A DNA stretch of 64,000 nucleotides, from NCBI GenBank assembly GCA_947179325.1, contig CAMXAU010000001.1, positions 168,466 to 232,465 on the forward strand. Direction: 5' to 3'. A model generated the notes under the pieces. That model searched no databases and was not told the origin of the DNA. It saw only the letters and a program-made list of their open reading frames with translations. This stretch comes from an uncultured Bacteroidales bacterium. GTDB taxonomy: Bacteria; Bacteroidota; Bacteroidia; Bacteroidales; UBA932. Of the stretch, positions 42,919-50,971 are shown one piece after another (within the stretch, counting starts at the first letter, position 1; each line of letters begins with the position of its first letter). Position numbers and translations under genes: made by a program.

Positions 42919-43647
42919 ATGGACATAAAAAAGAAAACAATGAAACAGAAAATTCTGTCGCCATATGATATTTTCCTGATAGCAGGAGTCATTGTGTGCA
43001 ATATCGTGTACGCATTCTTTACGAAGGAGTTTGATCCGGTTGGCTCTGTTGCCGGTGTCGCAGGTGTGCTATGTGTCGTGCTTGTGGCGAAGGGGAGCAT
43101 CTGGAACTATCTTTTCGGTGTCATAAATGTCTCCCTGTATGCCTGGATATCCTATAAGGCTTCCCTGTACGGTGACGCCGGCCTGAATGCCCTGTACTAT
43201 CTCCCTATGCAGTTTATCGGCTGGTGGCAATGGCGCAGGCGCGGTGCGGCGACATCTTCAGCAGAGGCGGAGAGGATGAGCTGTGGAGCTGATAGCGACA
43301 CGAGGGTAAAGGCGCGCAGCATGAACAGTGTACTGCGTCTTGCCCTTGCATTGGTGTGCGCAGTCCTTGTTGTTGCCGTCGGCTTCCTTCTGAGGAGTCT
43401 CGGTGATCCCCAGCCTTTCAAGGACTCGGCAACAACAGTGCTGAGCATCATCGCCCAGGCGCTTATGGCAATGGCTTTCATGGAGCAGTGGGCACTATGG
43501 ATCGTCACCAACATATTGAGTGTCATAATGTGGAGCATCTGTGTCGTGCGTGGAGATGCACATGCCGGTGTCATGGTGATAATGTGGGTTTTCTATCTGC
43601 TTAATTCATTGAACGGCCTAAGGGTATGGGCTAAACTGGCCAATTAA
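42919..43647 (+). CDS. pnuC: Nicotinamide riboside transporter, PnuC family
   Basis: A 242-residue polytopic membrane protein with about seven hydrophobic helices. Visible PnuC features are the WNYLFGVINVSLYAW region, FIGWWQWRRR near residue 95, and a C-terminal MEQWALWIVTNI...W block. It facilitates uptake of nicotinamide riboside or a related vitamin for NAD synthesis. A hydrophilic loop (ATSSAEAERMS) separates two halves. The first Met was chosen; a second at 42940 is equally possible. The gene starts 18 bp after uvrC, so co-transcription is likely although the functions are unrelated. Confidence 0.92.
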   Translation: MDIKKKTMKQKILSPYDIFLIAGVIVCNIVYAFFTKEFDPVGSVAGVAGVLCVVLVAKGSIWNYLFGVINVSLYAWISYKASLYGDAGLNALYYLPMQFIGWWQWRRRGAATSSAEAERMSCGADSDTRVKARSMNSVLRLALALVCAVLVVAVGFLLRSLGDPQPFKDSATTVLSIIAQALMAMAFMEQWALWIVTNILSVIMWSICVVRGDAHAGVMVIMWVFYLLNSLNGLRVWAKLAN

Positions 43648-43754
43648 ATCCCCACTAATTTTCATTTTTGGATTTTTTTTACTTACTTTGCGGCTCTGTT
43701 TGTGAACATTAGTGTATTAAAAAATAAACTTATTATTAATTAAACATTTTAATC

Positions 43755-43994
43755 ATGTCAGAAATTGCAGAAAAAGTAAAGGCAATCATCGTTGACAAAT
43801 TGGGCGTTGATGCATCAGAAGTAACTGAGTCAGCAAGCTTTACAAACGACCTTGGTGCTGATTCTCTTGATAGCGTAGAGCTCGTTATGGAGTTTGAGAA
43901 AGCTTTCGGTATCAGCATCCCAGATGAGGACGCAGCTGAGAAAGTTACAACTGTAGGTGGTGCAATAGAGTACATTGAGGAGAAACTCAAATAA
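43755..43994 (+). CDS. acpP: Acyl carrier protein
   Basis: A 79-residue acidic carrier protein of type II fatty-acid synthesis. The phosphopantetheine-attachment motif is [11 protein letters not shown] (Ser37) in the second helix, and the helix-III IPDEDA region follows. Length is normal. Unlike the common arrangement, fabF does not follow: the next gene points the other way and a strong terminator ends the transcript 24 bp after the stop. A poorly conserved -7-like box TTACTTTG lies at 43683-43690. Confidence 0.97.
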   Translation: MSEIAEKVKAIIVDKLGVDASEVTESASFTNDLGADSLDSVELVMEFEKAFGISIPDEDAAEKVTTVGGAIEYIEEKLK

Positions 43995-44017
43995 TTCTAT
44001 CATCCATATAAAAACAT

Positions 44018-44052
44018 AAGCGAGGCCGATTGTCCGGTCTCGCTTTCTTTTT
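44018..44052 (+). terminator. Terminator of acpP
   Basis: An 11-bp stem, AAGCGAGGCCG (44018-44028) with CGGTCTCGCTT (44035-44045), has one G-T wobble, a 6-nt loop and a T-rich tail. Confidence 0.88.
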
Positions 44053-44061
44053 ATATGGATA

Positions 44062-44099
44062 TGAAAAATCCCGGCAGGAAGATGCTCCGTGCCGGGATT
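44062..44099 (-). terminator. Terminator of the DUF4270 gene
   Basis: A perfect 10-bp stem, AATCCCGGCA (44067-44076) with TGCCGGGATT (44090-44099), is followed on the minus strand by a run of T (plus-strand A run at 44063-44067). It ends the minus-strand DUF4270 transcript and abuts the acpP terminator. Confidence 0.85.
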
Positions 44100-44102
44100 G
44101 AT

Positions 44103-45833
44103 TTAATTTTCAGGACGTACTATCGAATAGATAAGCTCCAGGCGCGGCTTCTTGTCTTCATCGGCAGATGCCTCTGTGCCGTATAGCCTTCCTGCATAGT
44201 AGCGGTCTTTGTCAAGCTGAAGCTCTGTGCTTGTTGTACTTCCTGAACCGGAGTACATTGATGCCATCATGGCATAGTTCAGGTAGTTGTTGTATCCGTA
44301 TCCATAGCTGTCATATCCGTAACCGTATCCGTACCCGCCGTATCCATATCCTCCATAATTGTAGAGATTGTTGTAGTAGTTCGCATACGCGAGGTTCTGG
44401 TAATAGCTGTCCAGGTCGCTTGTCGTGCTGCTGGTTGTAATCGTCTCGTACGCCATTATAAGCATCCAGATGTCGTATTCCGCGAATTCGGCATCATCTC
44501 CAAGCCTTATGACTTCCTGTACGTGGTGGCTTATGTCAGGAGAGTATACGCAGAGGGACCTGTTGATGTCTCCCTGGTCCTCAGAGTCGACGCTCGCGTC
44601 CGTAAGCCCTGCGTATGTCGCATATTTCAATGTCTCTCCAGAATCCGATGTAGAGGACAGCGACAGCTTGCAGGTAGGGCTTAGCACTGACGGGTAGAGC
44701 GGCATGTCCTCGTAGTTGTCCGGGAACTTGAACGGGAATACGAGAGTCGCCTTGTTTATGATTACGTTCTTGGGGTCGACGCCGTCTTCACCAAGCAGGT
44801 TGAGGACAAGTGAACGCATCCCCTTTGCCGAGATTACAGGCTTCAGGCCGCTTCCTCCTTCAATGAATATCTCTTCACCGTTCCTGTAATATACTTTCTG
44901 GCGTCCATCCTCCTCTTCTGTGGAGAATTCCTGGAACGAGCCTCCGTCTTTCAGTATGTCAGTCGGCTGTGAACAGATGTTGAATGCTGACTGGGTCGTG
45001 GATGCGTTTGTCCTGTCCGCAGGCCCGAAATAGAAAAGGAATGAGGTGTCAACTGCTGTCCTGGTCCCGTAGTCTGATGTTATCTTCAGCTCCGCATAGT
45101 TTCCTGTGACATAATAGGAGTCGTTGACCTTTATCGCTACGTTGAACATGTTTATCCTGCCGCCGTCAGAGACAGGGTCATCGGTCTCGATATATATACC
45201 TGGAATCTTCTTGAGGAATGCTGTCTGGTCATTATGTATCCCCGGGTTTTCCTTGAACAGCTCCATGTATTTCATGGCGTATGCCTCGGATATGTCAAAG
45301 GAAAGGGAGTCGCCTCCGGTGTAGACCGGTATCCCGTCCGTGATTCTCCTGTCCCTTATGACGTTGTCTGATGTGAAGTCTGACGAGAACATGAAAGTGG
45401 AGTCAAGCCTGTCCTTCAGTTCGTAGACGTTTATGTTCTGGATGATGTTCTTCTGGTTTTCATTGATGTAGGAAGTCGTATCTTTCACAAAAGTGAAGTG
45501 GAAATTCCTGAACCTTGGATTACTGCCGAGGTCAATGCTGTCAAGCACAGGTACAACGGTGAATGCACTGGCTCTTTTGGTGAGTCCCATGTTCTCCCTT
45601 ATCGAGCCGATTGTGACGCGGCTGGAGCTGTAGCACGACAGGCTGTCTGCCGACTCAAGCCATACTGTAGACTTGTCCAGGGGAAGGCTTGCCACCTTCA
45701 CGTCGTAGATCTGGTCCTTGGGAATGAAATTCTTCCCGAGATTGTCGTCAATATATACGCAAGAAGCGGCACATGTCAGAGCCGCTCCAAAAGTCAAGAC
45801 AAGTCTTGCCTGGATTATTCCTGTTAATTTCAT
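44103..45833 (-). CDS. DUF4270 lipoprotein with a Gly/Tyr-rich insert
   Basis: A 576-residue lipoprotein (CAASC lipobox, Cys25). The bulk matches DUF4270, an outer-membrane-associated beta-rich family of unknown function (DSTFMFSSDFTSD, EIFIEGGSGLKP, KATLVFPF blocks). Residues 477-532 (44238-44405) form a low-complexity insert in which about a third of residues are Tyr, the rest mostly Gly and Asn (GYGYGGYGYGYGY core). The insert sits in the C-terminal part, just before the conserved GRLYGTEA block. The gene lies 5 bp upstream of, and is followed in transcription from, the GT5-like gene, with which DUF4270 is often associated in Bacteroides. Confidence 0.85.
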   Translation of the reverse strand: MKLTGIIQARLVLTFGAALTCAASCVYIDDNLGKNFIPKDQIYDVKVASLPLDKSTVWLESADSLSCYSSSRVTIGSIRENMGLTKRASAFTVVPVLDSIDLGSNPRFRNFHFTFVKDTTSYINENQKNIIQNINVYELKDRLDSTFMFSSDFTSDNVIRDRRITDGIPVYTGGDSLSFDISEAYAMKYMELFKENPGIHNDQTAFLKKIPGIYIETDDPVSDGGRINMFNVAIKVNDSYYVTGNYAELKITSDYGTRTAVDTSFLFYFGPADRTNASTTQSAFNICSQPTDILKDGGSFQEFSTEEEDGRQKVYYRNGEEIFIEGGSGLKPVISAKGMRSLVLNLLGEDGVDPKNVIINKATLVFPFKFPDNYEDMPLYPSVLSPTCKLSLSSTSDSGETLKYATYAGLTDASVDSEDQGDINRSLCVYSPDISHHVQEVIRLGDDAEFAEYDIWMLIMAYETITTSSTTSDLDSYYQNLAYANYYNNLYNYGGYGYGGYGYGYGYDSYGYGYNNYLNYAMMASMYSGSGSTTSTELQLDKDRYYAGRLYGTEASADEDKKPRLELIYSIVRPEN

Positions 45834-45838
45834 TATAC

Positions 45839-46657
45839 CTATATCTGGTCGTAAAAATTATTATATTCTTCAATGTACTCCCCGCTCTGCATTGAGGCTT
45901 CGTTGTACTGGAGGACAGGCAGCCCCGACTCCATGGCAGCAGCCTTGACAGCCTCAGGGACGTCCCCGGAACCGATGATCAGTCCATCGGAATGGTTTAT
46001 CGCAAGTTTGGCGAGGCTTATGCCGTCAGGTGTCGACAGGATGTCCACATCGCTTTCTGTGATGTTCCCGAAAAGCACCCTCTCCTTGAAATCCTTGCTG
46101 AATGTCTCATTCTCTATGTCCCCGTAGAGCGAGAGCATCACCTTGCTGCCGGAGAAGATAGGGTCGTCCTTGTATGCCTTCTTGAGATAGAGCGGAAGAA
46201 TATGCGATATCCATCCCTGGCAATGTATTATGTCAGGTGCCCATCTCAGTTTCTTGACTGTCTCAAGCACGCCGCGTGCGAAGAATATGGCGCGCTCCCC
46301 GTTGTCGGCGAAGAAATTGCCCTGCTCGTCGGCATATACCTGCTTCCTGTGGAAATAGTCCTCGTTGTCAATGAAATACACCTGCATCCTCGCTGCCGAA
46401 ATGGAGGCTACCTTGATTACAAGAGGCCTGTCGACATCATTGATGATGATGTTCATGCCAGAAAGCCTGATTACCTCATGCAGCTGGTTTTTCCTTTCGT
46501 TTATGCAGCCGAAACGCGGCATGAATGAGCGGATCTCCCGTTTCTTCTCCTGGATTCCCTGCGGGAGATATCTCCCGATGTTGGATATTTCGGATTCCGG
46601 AAGATATGGATATATCTCCGAATTGACAAAAAGAACTCGTTTAACTGAATTTCCCAT
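45839..46657 (-). CDS. GT5-type glycogen/starch synthase-like protein
   Basis: A 272-residue protein corresponding only to the N-terminal (GT5) Rossmann half of glycogen synthase. It contains VLFVNSEIYPYLPES, GIQEKKREIRSFMPRFG, and PDIIHCQGWISHILP, which match the ADP-glucose synthase N-terminal domain, including the DxxHxxxW-like region. The GT1 half with its nucleotide-binding sites is absent. Such one-domain proteins are usual in Bacteroidota and their activity is uncertain. The ATG at 46657 was preferred over one at 46666 and the upstream frame. The DUF4270 gene follows 5 bp after its stop. Confidence 0.75.
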   Translation of the reverse strand: MGNSVKRVLFVNSEIYPYLPESEISNIGRYLPQGIQEKKREIRSFMPRFGCINERKNQLHEVIRLSGMNIIINDVDRPLVIKVASISAARMQVYFIDNEDYFHRKQVYADEQGNFFADNGERAIFFARGVLETVKKLRWAPDIIHCQGWISHILPLYLKKAYKDDPIFSGSKVMLSLYGDIENETFSKDFKERVLFGNITESDVDILSTPDGISLAKLAINHSDGLIIGSGDVPEAVKAAAMESGLPVLQYNEASMQSGEYIEEYNNFYDQI

Positions 46658-46684
46658 GAACGGCATTTTTAGACAAAATCTCAA

Positions 46685-46692
46685 CAAAGATA
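46685..46692 (-). promoter_or_regulatory. -7 box of the GT5-like gene
   Basis: The minus strand reads TATCTTTG here, 27 bp before the ATG at 46657. The ftsX promoter box lies 23 bp away on the other strand, so the two genes have back-to-back promoters. Confidence 0.75.
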
Positions 46693-46715
46693 ATAAATTT
46701 TTTTTGATATTTCAC

Positions 46716-46723
46716 TATCTTTG
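46716..46723 (+). promoter_or_regulatory. -7 box of the ftsX operon
   Basis: TATCTTTG, a full match, ends 21 bp before the ftsX ATG at 46745. A poorly spaced T-rich stretch with TTTG (46703-46706) lies just upstream. The box overlaps a TTG (46721) that is in frame with ftsX, which is one reason to choose the later ATG. Confidence 0.75.
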
Positions 46724-46744
46724 ACGCCCATTAGGGATTTTTAT

Positions 46745-47623
46745 ATGTCAACTGGTGAAAACAAGATAATCGGCAAAAGGCTTGTAAACGCCTATTTGTC
46801 ATCTGTGATAAGCATTAGCCTTGTTCTGCTGCTTGTCGGTGTCGCTGCGTTGCTGCTTGTCAATGCGGGCAGCATATCAGGGTATTTCAAGGAGAACATG
46901 AAGGTATCCGTGCTTATGAAGCCTGACGTACAGGAGCCGGATGCGTTGGCGTTCCGCAAGGACGTTGCCGGCATGCGTTTTATCAAAGGGTGCGACTACA
47001 TTTCCAGGGAGCAGGGCGCCAGGGAGCTCCAGGCTTTGCTCGGGGAGGATTTCCTTGAGGTTTTCGAGACTTCGCCCGTGCCGTCGTCCATTGAGATAAC
47101 GCTTATGGCGGAATATGTCTCTGCGGACAGCCTTGAGGTTGTCAAGAGCGAGATAGCCATGTCTCCGCTGGTTGACGAGGTGGTCTATCAGCGCTCGCTT
47201 GTCGATGCCCTGAATTCCAATCTCAGCAAGATCTCGCTTGTGCTTGGGGTCTTTATCGTGCTGCTTCTGTTCATTTCCTATGTGCTGATCAACAACACGG
47301 TGCGGCTTAATGTGTATGCAAGGCGCTTCACGGTCCATACCATGAGGCTTGTGGGGGCGACACGCTCCTTCATAAGGGCTCCTTTTCTGCAGCAGGCTGT
47401 GTTCCAGGGACTTTTCGCCTCGCTTGTCGCCATAATCATGCTTGTCGCTATCCTGTTCGTGATAAGGAATGAATTTTCGCAGCTTTTCGAGATATTCAGC
47501 CTGGACCTTCTTCTTGCCGTGATGGGGATTGTTGTCGCATCAGGGCTGACTATCTGTGTGGTAAGTACATATTTTGTTGTCAATAAGCTCGTTTCGCTGA
47601 AGAGGGATGAGCTATATTTCTAA
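46745..47623 (+). CDS. ftsX: Cell-division ABC transporter permease FtsX
   Basis: A 292-residue membrane protein with TM1 at about 22-44, a large extracytoplasmic domain (50-165; SVLMKPDVQEPDALAF, SPVPSSIEITL), and three more helices (about 172-195, 222-250, 262-285). The cytoplasmic loop between TM2 and TM3 carries MRLVGATRSFIRAPFLQQA, the coupling-helix region that contacts FtsE. FtsEX links Z-ring constriction to septal peptidoglycan hydrolases. ftsE is not adjacent, as is common in Bacteroidota. The ATG at 46745 was chosen. Downstream genes DUF3098 and uppP are probably in the same operon. Confidence 0.95.
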   Translation: MSTGENKIIGKRLVNAYLSSVISISLVLLLVGVAALLLVNAGSISGYFKENMKVSVLMKPDVQEPDALAFRKDVAGMRFIKGCDYISREQGARELQALLGEDFLEVFETSPVPSSIEITLMAEYVSADSLEVVKSEIAMSPLVDEVVYQRSLVDALNSNLSKISLVLGVFIVLLLFISYVLINNTVRLNVYARRFTVHTMRLVGATRSFIRAPFLQQAVFQGLFASLVAIIMLVAILFVIRNEFSQLFEIFSLDLLLAVMGIVVASGLTICVVSTYFVVNKLVSLKRDELYF

Positions 47624-47628
47624 GTTTT

Positions 47629-47901
47629 ATGGGTAATATTAAGAATAACAATGCTGTTGAGGACAGCAACGGAAAGATGGCAATGACTCCGAAGGGGCTG
47701 AAGATCCTGCTTGCAGGGCTTCTGGTGATGGTTTCAGGCTACATATTGATGATGGGCGGCGGAAGCAAGGACCCGGAGGTGTTCAATTATGCGATGTTTG
47801 ACTTCCGGAGGCTGGTGGCGGCACCGACGGTCATCATCCTCGGTATTATAATAGAAATAGTCGCCATTATGGGCGTATTTAAGGATAAAACAGTAAAATA
47901 G
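47629..47901 (+). CDS. DUF3098 small membrane protein
   Basis: A 90-residue protein with a polar N-terminus and two transmembrane helices (about 27-47 and 63-83) joined by the conserved FNYAMFDFRRLVAAP loop. DUF3098 proteins sit between ftsX and uppP in many Bacteroidota, and the same order is seen here, with gaps of 5 and 6 bp. The conserved synteny suggests a role in the envelope or division, but no activity is known. Confidence 0.9.
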   Translation: MGNIKNNNAVEDSNGKMAMTPKGLKILLAGLLVMVSGYILMMGGGSKDPEVFNYAMFDFRRLVAAPTVIILGIIIEIVAIMGVFKDKTVK

Positions 47902-47907
47902 TGTGCT

Positions 47908-48723
47908 ATGGAATGGTTTGAGGCAATTTTACTTGGCTTGGTTCAGGGTCTTACTGAGTTCTTGCCTGTCAGCAGCAGCGGGCATCTCGCAATCGGACGT
48001 GAACTTCTTGGGGTGGAGGCATCTGATGACCTTGTCTTTGAGGTCGCGGTGCATGCCGCAACTGTCTTGAGTACAATAGTCGTTTTCAGGAAACAGATCT
48101 GGGGGCTTCTGCAGGGGCTTTTCAGATTCAGGTACAATGATGAGACCGATTATATCCTGAAAATCGGCATATCTATGATTCCTGTCTTTGTCGTAGGCGT
48201 CTTTTTCAAGGATTTTGTCACAGGGCTTTTCGGCTCCCTGAGTGGAGTCGCTGTGGCTTTGCTCGTGACGGCTATCCTCCTGCTCTTTTCGGATTTCGCC
48301 TCCAGGGCGTATGACGGGGCGAAGAGTGCCGTGCGCACGAATCCTTACAGAAACGGGATTTCGTATTGGCAGGCTTTTGTTGTCGGGCTTGGACAGGCTG
48401 TTGCCGTTGTCCCAGGGCTGTCGCGCTCCGGCACGACTATCGCCACAGGGCTTATCTGCGGTGTGAAGAGGGATGTGATGGCCCAGTTCTCCTTCCTTAT
48501 GGTCCTTGTGCCTATTCTCGGAGAGGCGTTCCTTGATGTGGTCGGCGGTGATATGGCGGCATCTTCTGTCGGGATGCTTCCCCTTGCCTTGGGCTTCCTC
48601 TCGGCTTTTGTCTCCGGGCTTTTTGCGTGCAAGGTGATGATTGCCCTTGTCAAGAGGGCGAAGCTGTACTGGTTTGCGATTTACTGTGTGGCAGTCGCTG
48701 TTGCGATATTCATTCTCGGATAA
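47908..48723 (+). CDS. uppP: Undecaprenyl-diphosphatase
   Basis: A 271-residue integral membrane UppP/BacA. It removes a phosphate from undecaprenyl diphosphate, recycling the lipid carrier for peptidoglycan and O-antigen synthesis. The two catalytic motifs are present: LVQGLTEFLPVSSSGH near the N-terminus and PGLSRSGTTIATG at about residue 170. About seven hydrophobic helices follow the family pattern. Overexpression of this family gives bacitracin resistance in other bacteria. It follows DUF3098 by 6 bp; the LpxH-like gene starts 9 bp after its stop. Confidence 0.96.
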   Translation: MEWFEAILLGLVQGLTEFLPVSSSGHLAIGRELLGVEASDDLVFEVAVHAATVLSTIVVFRKQIWGLLQGLFRFRYNDETDYILKIGISMIPVFVVGVFFKDFVTGLFGSLSGVAVALLVTAILLLFSDFASRAYDGAKSAVRTNPYRNGISYWQAFVVGLGQAVAVVPGLSRSGTTIATGLICGVKRDVMAQFSFLMVLVPILGEAFLDVVGGDMAASSVGMLPLALGFLSAFVSGLFACKVMIALVKRAKLYWFAIYCVAVAVAIFILG

Positions 48724-48732
48724 TTCATCTGC

Positions 48733-49461
48733 ATGGGGAAGATGCTGACATATTTTGCGTCTGATGTGCATCTCGGGCTTGATGTGAAGGGTCCGGCTGC
48801 GCGCGAGGCCAGGTTTGTCGCATTTCTCCGCTCTATAGACCCGTCAGTGACGGAAAGCCTTTTCCTGCTTGGCGACATCTGGGATTTCTGGTACGAGTAC
48901 AGGGATGTAGTCCCCAAGGGGTATACCCGTGTCTTTGCTGCTGTCCAGGACCTGGTTGATGCCGGTGTGAAGGTGTATTTCTTCCAGGGTAACCATGATG
49001 TCTGGACTTATCGCTACTTTGAGGAGCTTGGCATGAAGCGGCTTGTGCAGCCTGCGGTCGTGGATGTCTCCGGGAAGAAGTTCTGCCTCGGGCATGGAGA
49101 CGGGCTTGGGCCGGCTCCGGCCGGATACCGTTTTCTTCGCCGTGTCTTCCATAGCCGTTTTCTCCAGATGCTTTTCAGCAGCCTGCATCCTTGGCTGGCG
49201 TTCCGTCTCGGCAATGGCTGGTCGAAGAACAACAGGCTTGCCCGCCATGAGGAATATGTCTTCCGGGGGGCTGACGAGCCGCTGCATAAGTTCGCGGTGG
49301 ATTTCGCTTCAAGGCAGCATGTCGACTGCTTTGTGTTCGGGCATTACCATGTGTCTGTGGATTACCGGCTTCCTGGCGGAGAGCGTTTCATTGTCCTCAA
49401 GGACTGGCTTGACGGTTCCCCTTTCCTGTGCTATGATTCTTCTGTAGGCGATTTTGTGTAG
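48733..49461 (+). CDS. lpxH: UDP-2,3-diacylglucosamine diphosphatase-like metallophosphoesterase (LpxH-like)
   Basis: A 242-residue calcineurin-type phosphoesterase. The metal-binding motifs are in order: DVHLG (D-x-H), GDIWDF (GDxxD), GNHD (GNHD), and GHYHVS (GHxH) near the C-terminus. Lipid A-pathway LpxH enzymes hydrolyse UDP-2,3-diacylglucosamine to lipid X. The family resemblance and the position after uppP in an envelope-gene cluster support this, but a different phosphoesterase substrate cannot be excluded. Two Met near the start (48733, 48742) are both plausible. Confidence 0.85.
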   Translation: MGKMLTYFASDVHLGLDVKGPAAREARFVAFLRSIDPSVTESLFLLGDIWDFWYEYRDVVPKGYTRVFAAVQDLVDAGVKVYFFQGNHDVWTYRYFEELGMKRLVQPAVVDVSGKKFCLGHGDGLGPAPAGYRFLRRVFHSRFLQMLFSSLHPWLAFRLGNGWSKNNRLARHEEYVFRGADEPLHKFAVDFASRQHVDCFVFGHYHVSVDYRLPGGERFIVLKDWLDGSPFLCYDSSVGDFV

Positions 49462-49491
49462 GTGCGCCTTGCCATGGTTTTCCATGCGTCG

Positions 49492-50220
49492 CTATCTGTA
49501 TTCTGCCGGGATTTCCGGAAGTTTGGGGTATTCCCAGAACAGGGAGTAGTACAGGCCTTCGAATTCCCCGTCGTCCCATAGCTTTACCAGCTCTTCGGTC
49601 GCCTTGTCTTCGCCGTCCGGGTCATATGGGGCCTTGAGGTTTGTGCCGAACATCTTGGCTATGCCTTGCCAGAAGCCTGCGGCCATTCCGTTCTTGTAGT
49701 CCTTTATCAGGAGGTAGGAGGATTTCCCGCATTCCCTGTCGATCAGTTTCATCAGCAGCGCGCCCTGTGTGACGGTAAGGTTACGGAGCGGTTTCTCGAA
49801 CACAGAGAACAGCTCTTTCTGGACGTCGTTTATGTATTTGTCTCTTTTCCCGCGTCTGAGACCGTCTGCCGCAATCGTGCTGTCGGCCCTCTCTACAAGT
49901 TTCCTGGCAACGAGCGCGTAAGGGTAGACCTTGCTGAAGTTGTGTACGAGCCTGTAGTACTTGCGCCATTCCCTGCCTTTCTGCCTTGGGAGCCTGTCGT
50001 AGACTTTTGCGGCCGGAAGTACGCTCAGGTATATGGTGTCGTTGTCTTCTATGGTGTATTGCATCATCTGTCTCCTGTGCTGCTGCGGTGTAAGTGCCCT
50101 GCCTCCGTCCTGTTCGGACTGTGTCTTTGCCTGTGATGCCCCCGGCTGTGCATGGGAGATGGCGCCTGCCATGAGTGACAGGCAGAATGTCGTCAATATA
50201 TGTGCGAGAATTTTGCGCAT
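49492..50220 (-). CDS. DUF4294 secreted protein
   Basis: A 242-residue exported protein with a signal peptide (about 1-24, HA|Q). The main domain has the DUF4294 blocks ILPAAKVYDR-type and KGREWRKYYRLVHNFSKVYPYAL, followed by KLIDRECGKSSYLLIKDYK and a C-terminal acidic part (DPDGEDKATEEL). Function is unknown; the family is Bacteroidota-specific. It converges with lpxH, 30 bp between stops. The ATG at 50220 was chosen; upstream frame lies in the promoter region. On the minus strand TATATTTG (50225-50232) is a likely -7 box only 5 bp before the ATG, suggesting a very short or absent leader. Confidence 0.85.
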   Translation of the reverse strand: MRKILAHILTTFCLSLMAGAISHAQPGASQAKTQSEQDGGRALTPQQHRRQMMQYTIEDNDTIYLSVLPAAKVYDRLPRQKGREWRKYYRLVHNFSKVYPYALVARKLVERADSTIAADGLRRGKRDKYINDVQKELFSVFEKPLRNLTVTQGALLMKLIDRECGKSSYLLIKDYKNGMAAGFWQGIAKMFGTNLKAPYDPDGEDKATEELVKLWDDGEFEGLYYSLFWEYPKLPEIPAEYR

Positions 50221-50232
50221 CCGGCAAATATA

Positions 50233-50413
50233 GGCATAATTTTTTTTCCTGGCGGATGAGTGGCCGTGTCTTGCCGTTTGTGGCAACCGGTCTTTCGTGA
50301 TAAGTCGAAAATGAAGCAATAAAAATTTGAACACCTTTTGTAAAATATTGATTTTAGGATTTTTAGATATTAATTTTGTCGGTCGAAAATACTTTAAAAT
50401 TTTTCAAAAAACA
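50233..50413. other. AT-rich spacer between DUF4294 and the rplP promoter
   Basis: About 180 bp without a gene, AT-rich toward its right end (50320-50410 has several A/T runs). No upstream ribosomal gene, tRNA, terminator or repeat is seen. In most Bacteroidales this position would be occupied by the rpsJ-to-rpsC part of the ribosomal cluster. Confidence 0.7.
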
Positions 50414-50443
50414 TTTGCAATTCAGGAATTTTTACTATCTTTG
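50414..50443 (+). promoter_or_regulatory. Promoter of the rplP-rplQ operon
   Basis: TTTG (50414-50417) and TATCTTTG (50436-50443) with an 18-bp spacer form one of the best Bacteroidota promoters in the window. It sits 91 nt before rplP in a 313-bp gap after a divergent gene, so rplP transcription starts here and not from an upstream rpsJ promoter. Confidence 0.85.
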
Positions 50444-50534
50444 CAGTCCCTTAATTGGGGAGAAGTCCGCCCAACCAGCTGATGCTCAATTATTTAAGGG
50501 AAACAACGAAATTTAATTATAAAGTAATAGAACA
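50444..50534 (+). promoter_or_regulatory. Structured 5' leader of rplP (candidate cis-regulatory RNA)
   Basis: CCCTTAA (50448-50454) pairs with TTAAGGG (50494-50500). Within it TTGGG (50455-50459) pairs with CCCAA (50470-50474), and a short AGC/GCT hairpin lies around 50478-50486. The result is a compact branched leader ending 34 nt before the start codon. It resembles in architecture the autoregulatory leaders of ribosomal operons, but I cannot match it to a named family. Confidence 0.6.
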
Positions 50535-50954
50535 ATGTTACAACCAAAGAAAACAAAATTTAGAAGGCAGCAGAAAGGCCGTATGAAGGGAATTGCCCAG
50601 AGGGGCAACCAGCTCGCGTTCGGTTCTTTCGGCATCAAGACCTTGGAAAATTGTTGGCTTACAGGTCGTCAGATCGAGGCTGCGCGTCAGGCTGTTGTAC
50701 GTTACATGAAACGTGAGGGTAAGATCTGGATCAGGGTATTCCCTGACAAGCCTTACACCAAGAAGCCTGCCGAGGTGCGTATGGGTAAAGGTAAGGGTAA
50801 TCCGGAGGGATTTGTATGCCCTATTACTCCGGGCCGTATCATCATTGAGGCAGAAGGTGTTCCTATGGAGATTGCAAAAGAGGCTCTCCGTCTTGGCGCA
50901 CAGAAGCTTCCTGTGACCACGAAGTTCGTTGTCCGCAGAGACTATGTAGAATAA
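50535..50954 (+). CDS. rplP: 50S ribosomal protein L16
   Basis: A 139-residue L16 of the large subunit, located near the central protuberance and A-site tRNA. Recognised by [19 protein letters not shown] at the start and the [14 protein letters not shown] region. In most bacteria it follows rpsC directly; here it is the first gene of the operon behind its own promoter and leader. rpmC begins 17 bp downstream. Confidence 0.98.
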   Translation: MLQPKKTKFRRQQKGRMKGIAQRGNQLAFGSFGIKTLENCWLTGRQIEAARQAVVRYMKREGKIWIRVFPDKPYTKKPAEVRMGKGKGNPEGFVCPITPGRIIIEAEGVPMEIAKEALRLGAQKLPVTTKFVVRRDYVE

Positions 50955-50971
50955 TTTAATGGAGAAAAGAA

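Noticed and set aside
46721..46744. TTG start for ftsX at 46721
   Set aside because: It overlaps the TATCTTTG promoter box; the ATG at 46745 begins before the first transmembrane helix as expected.
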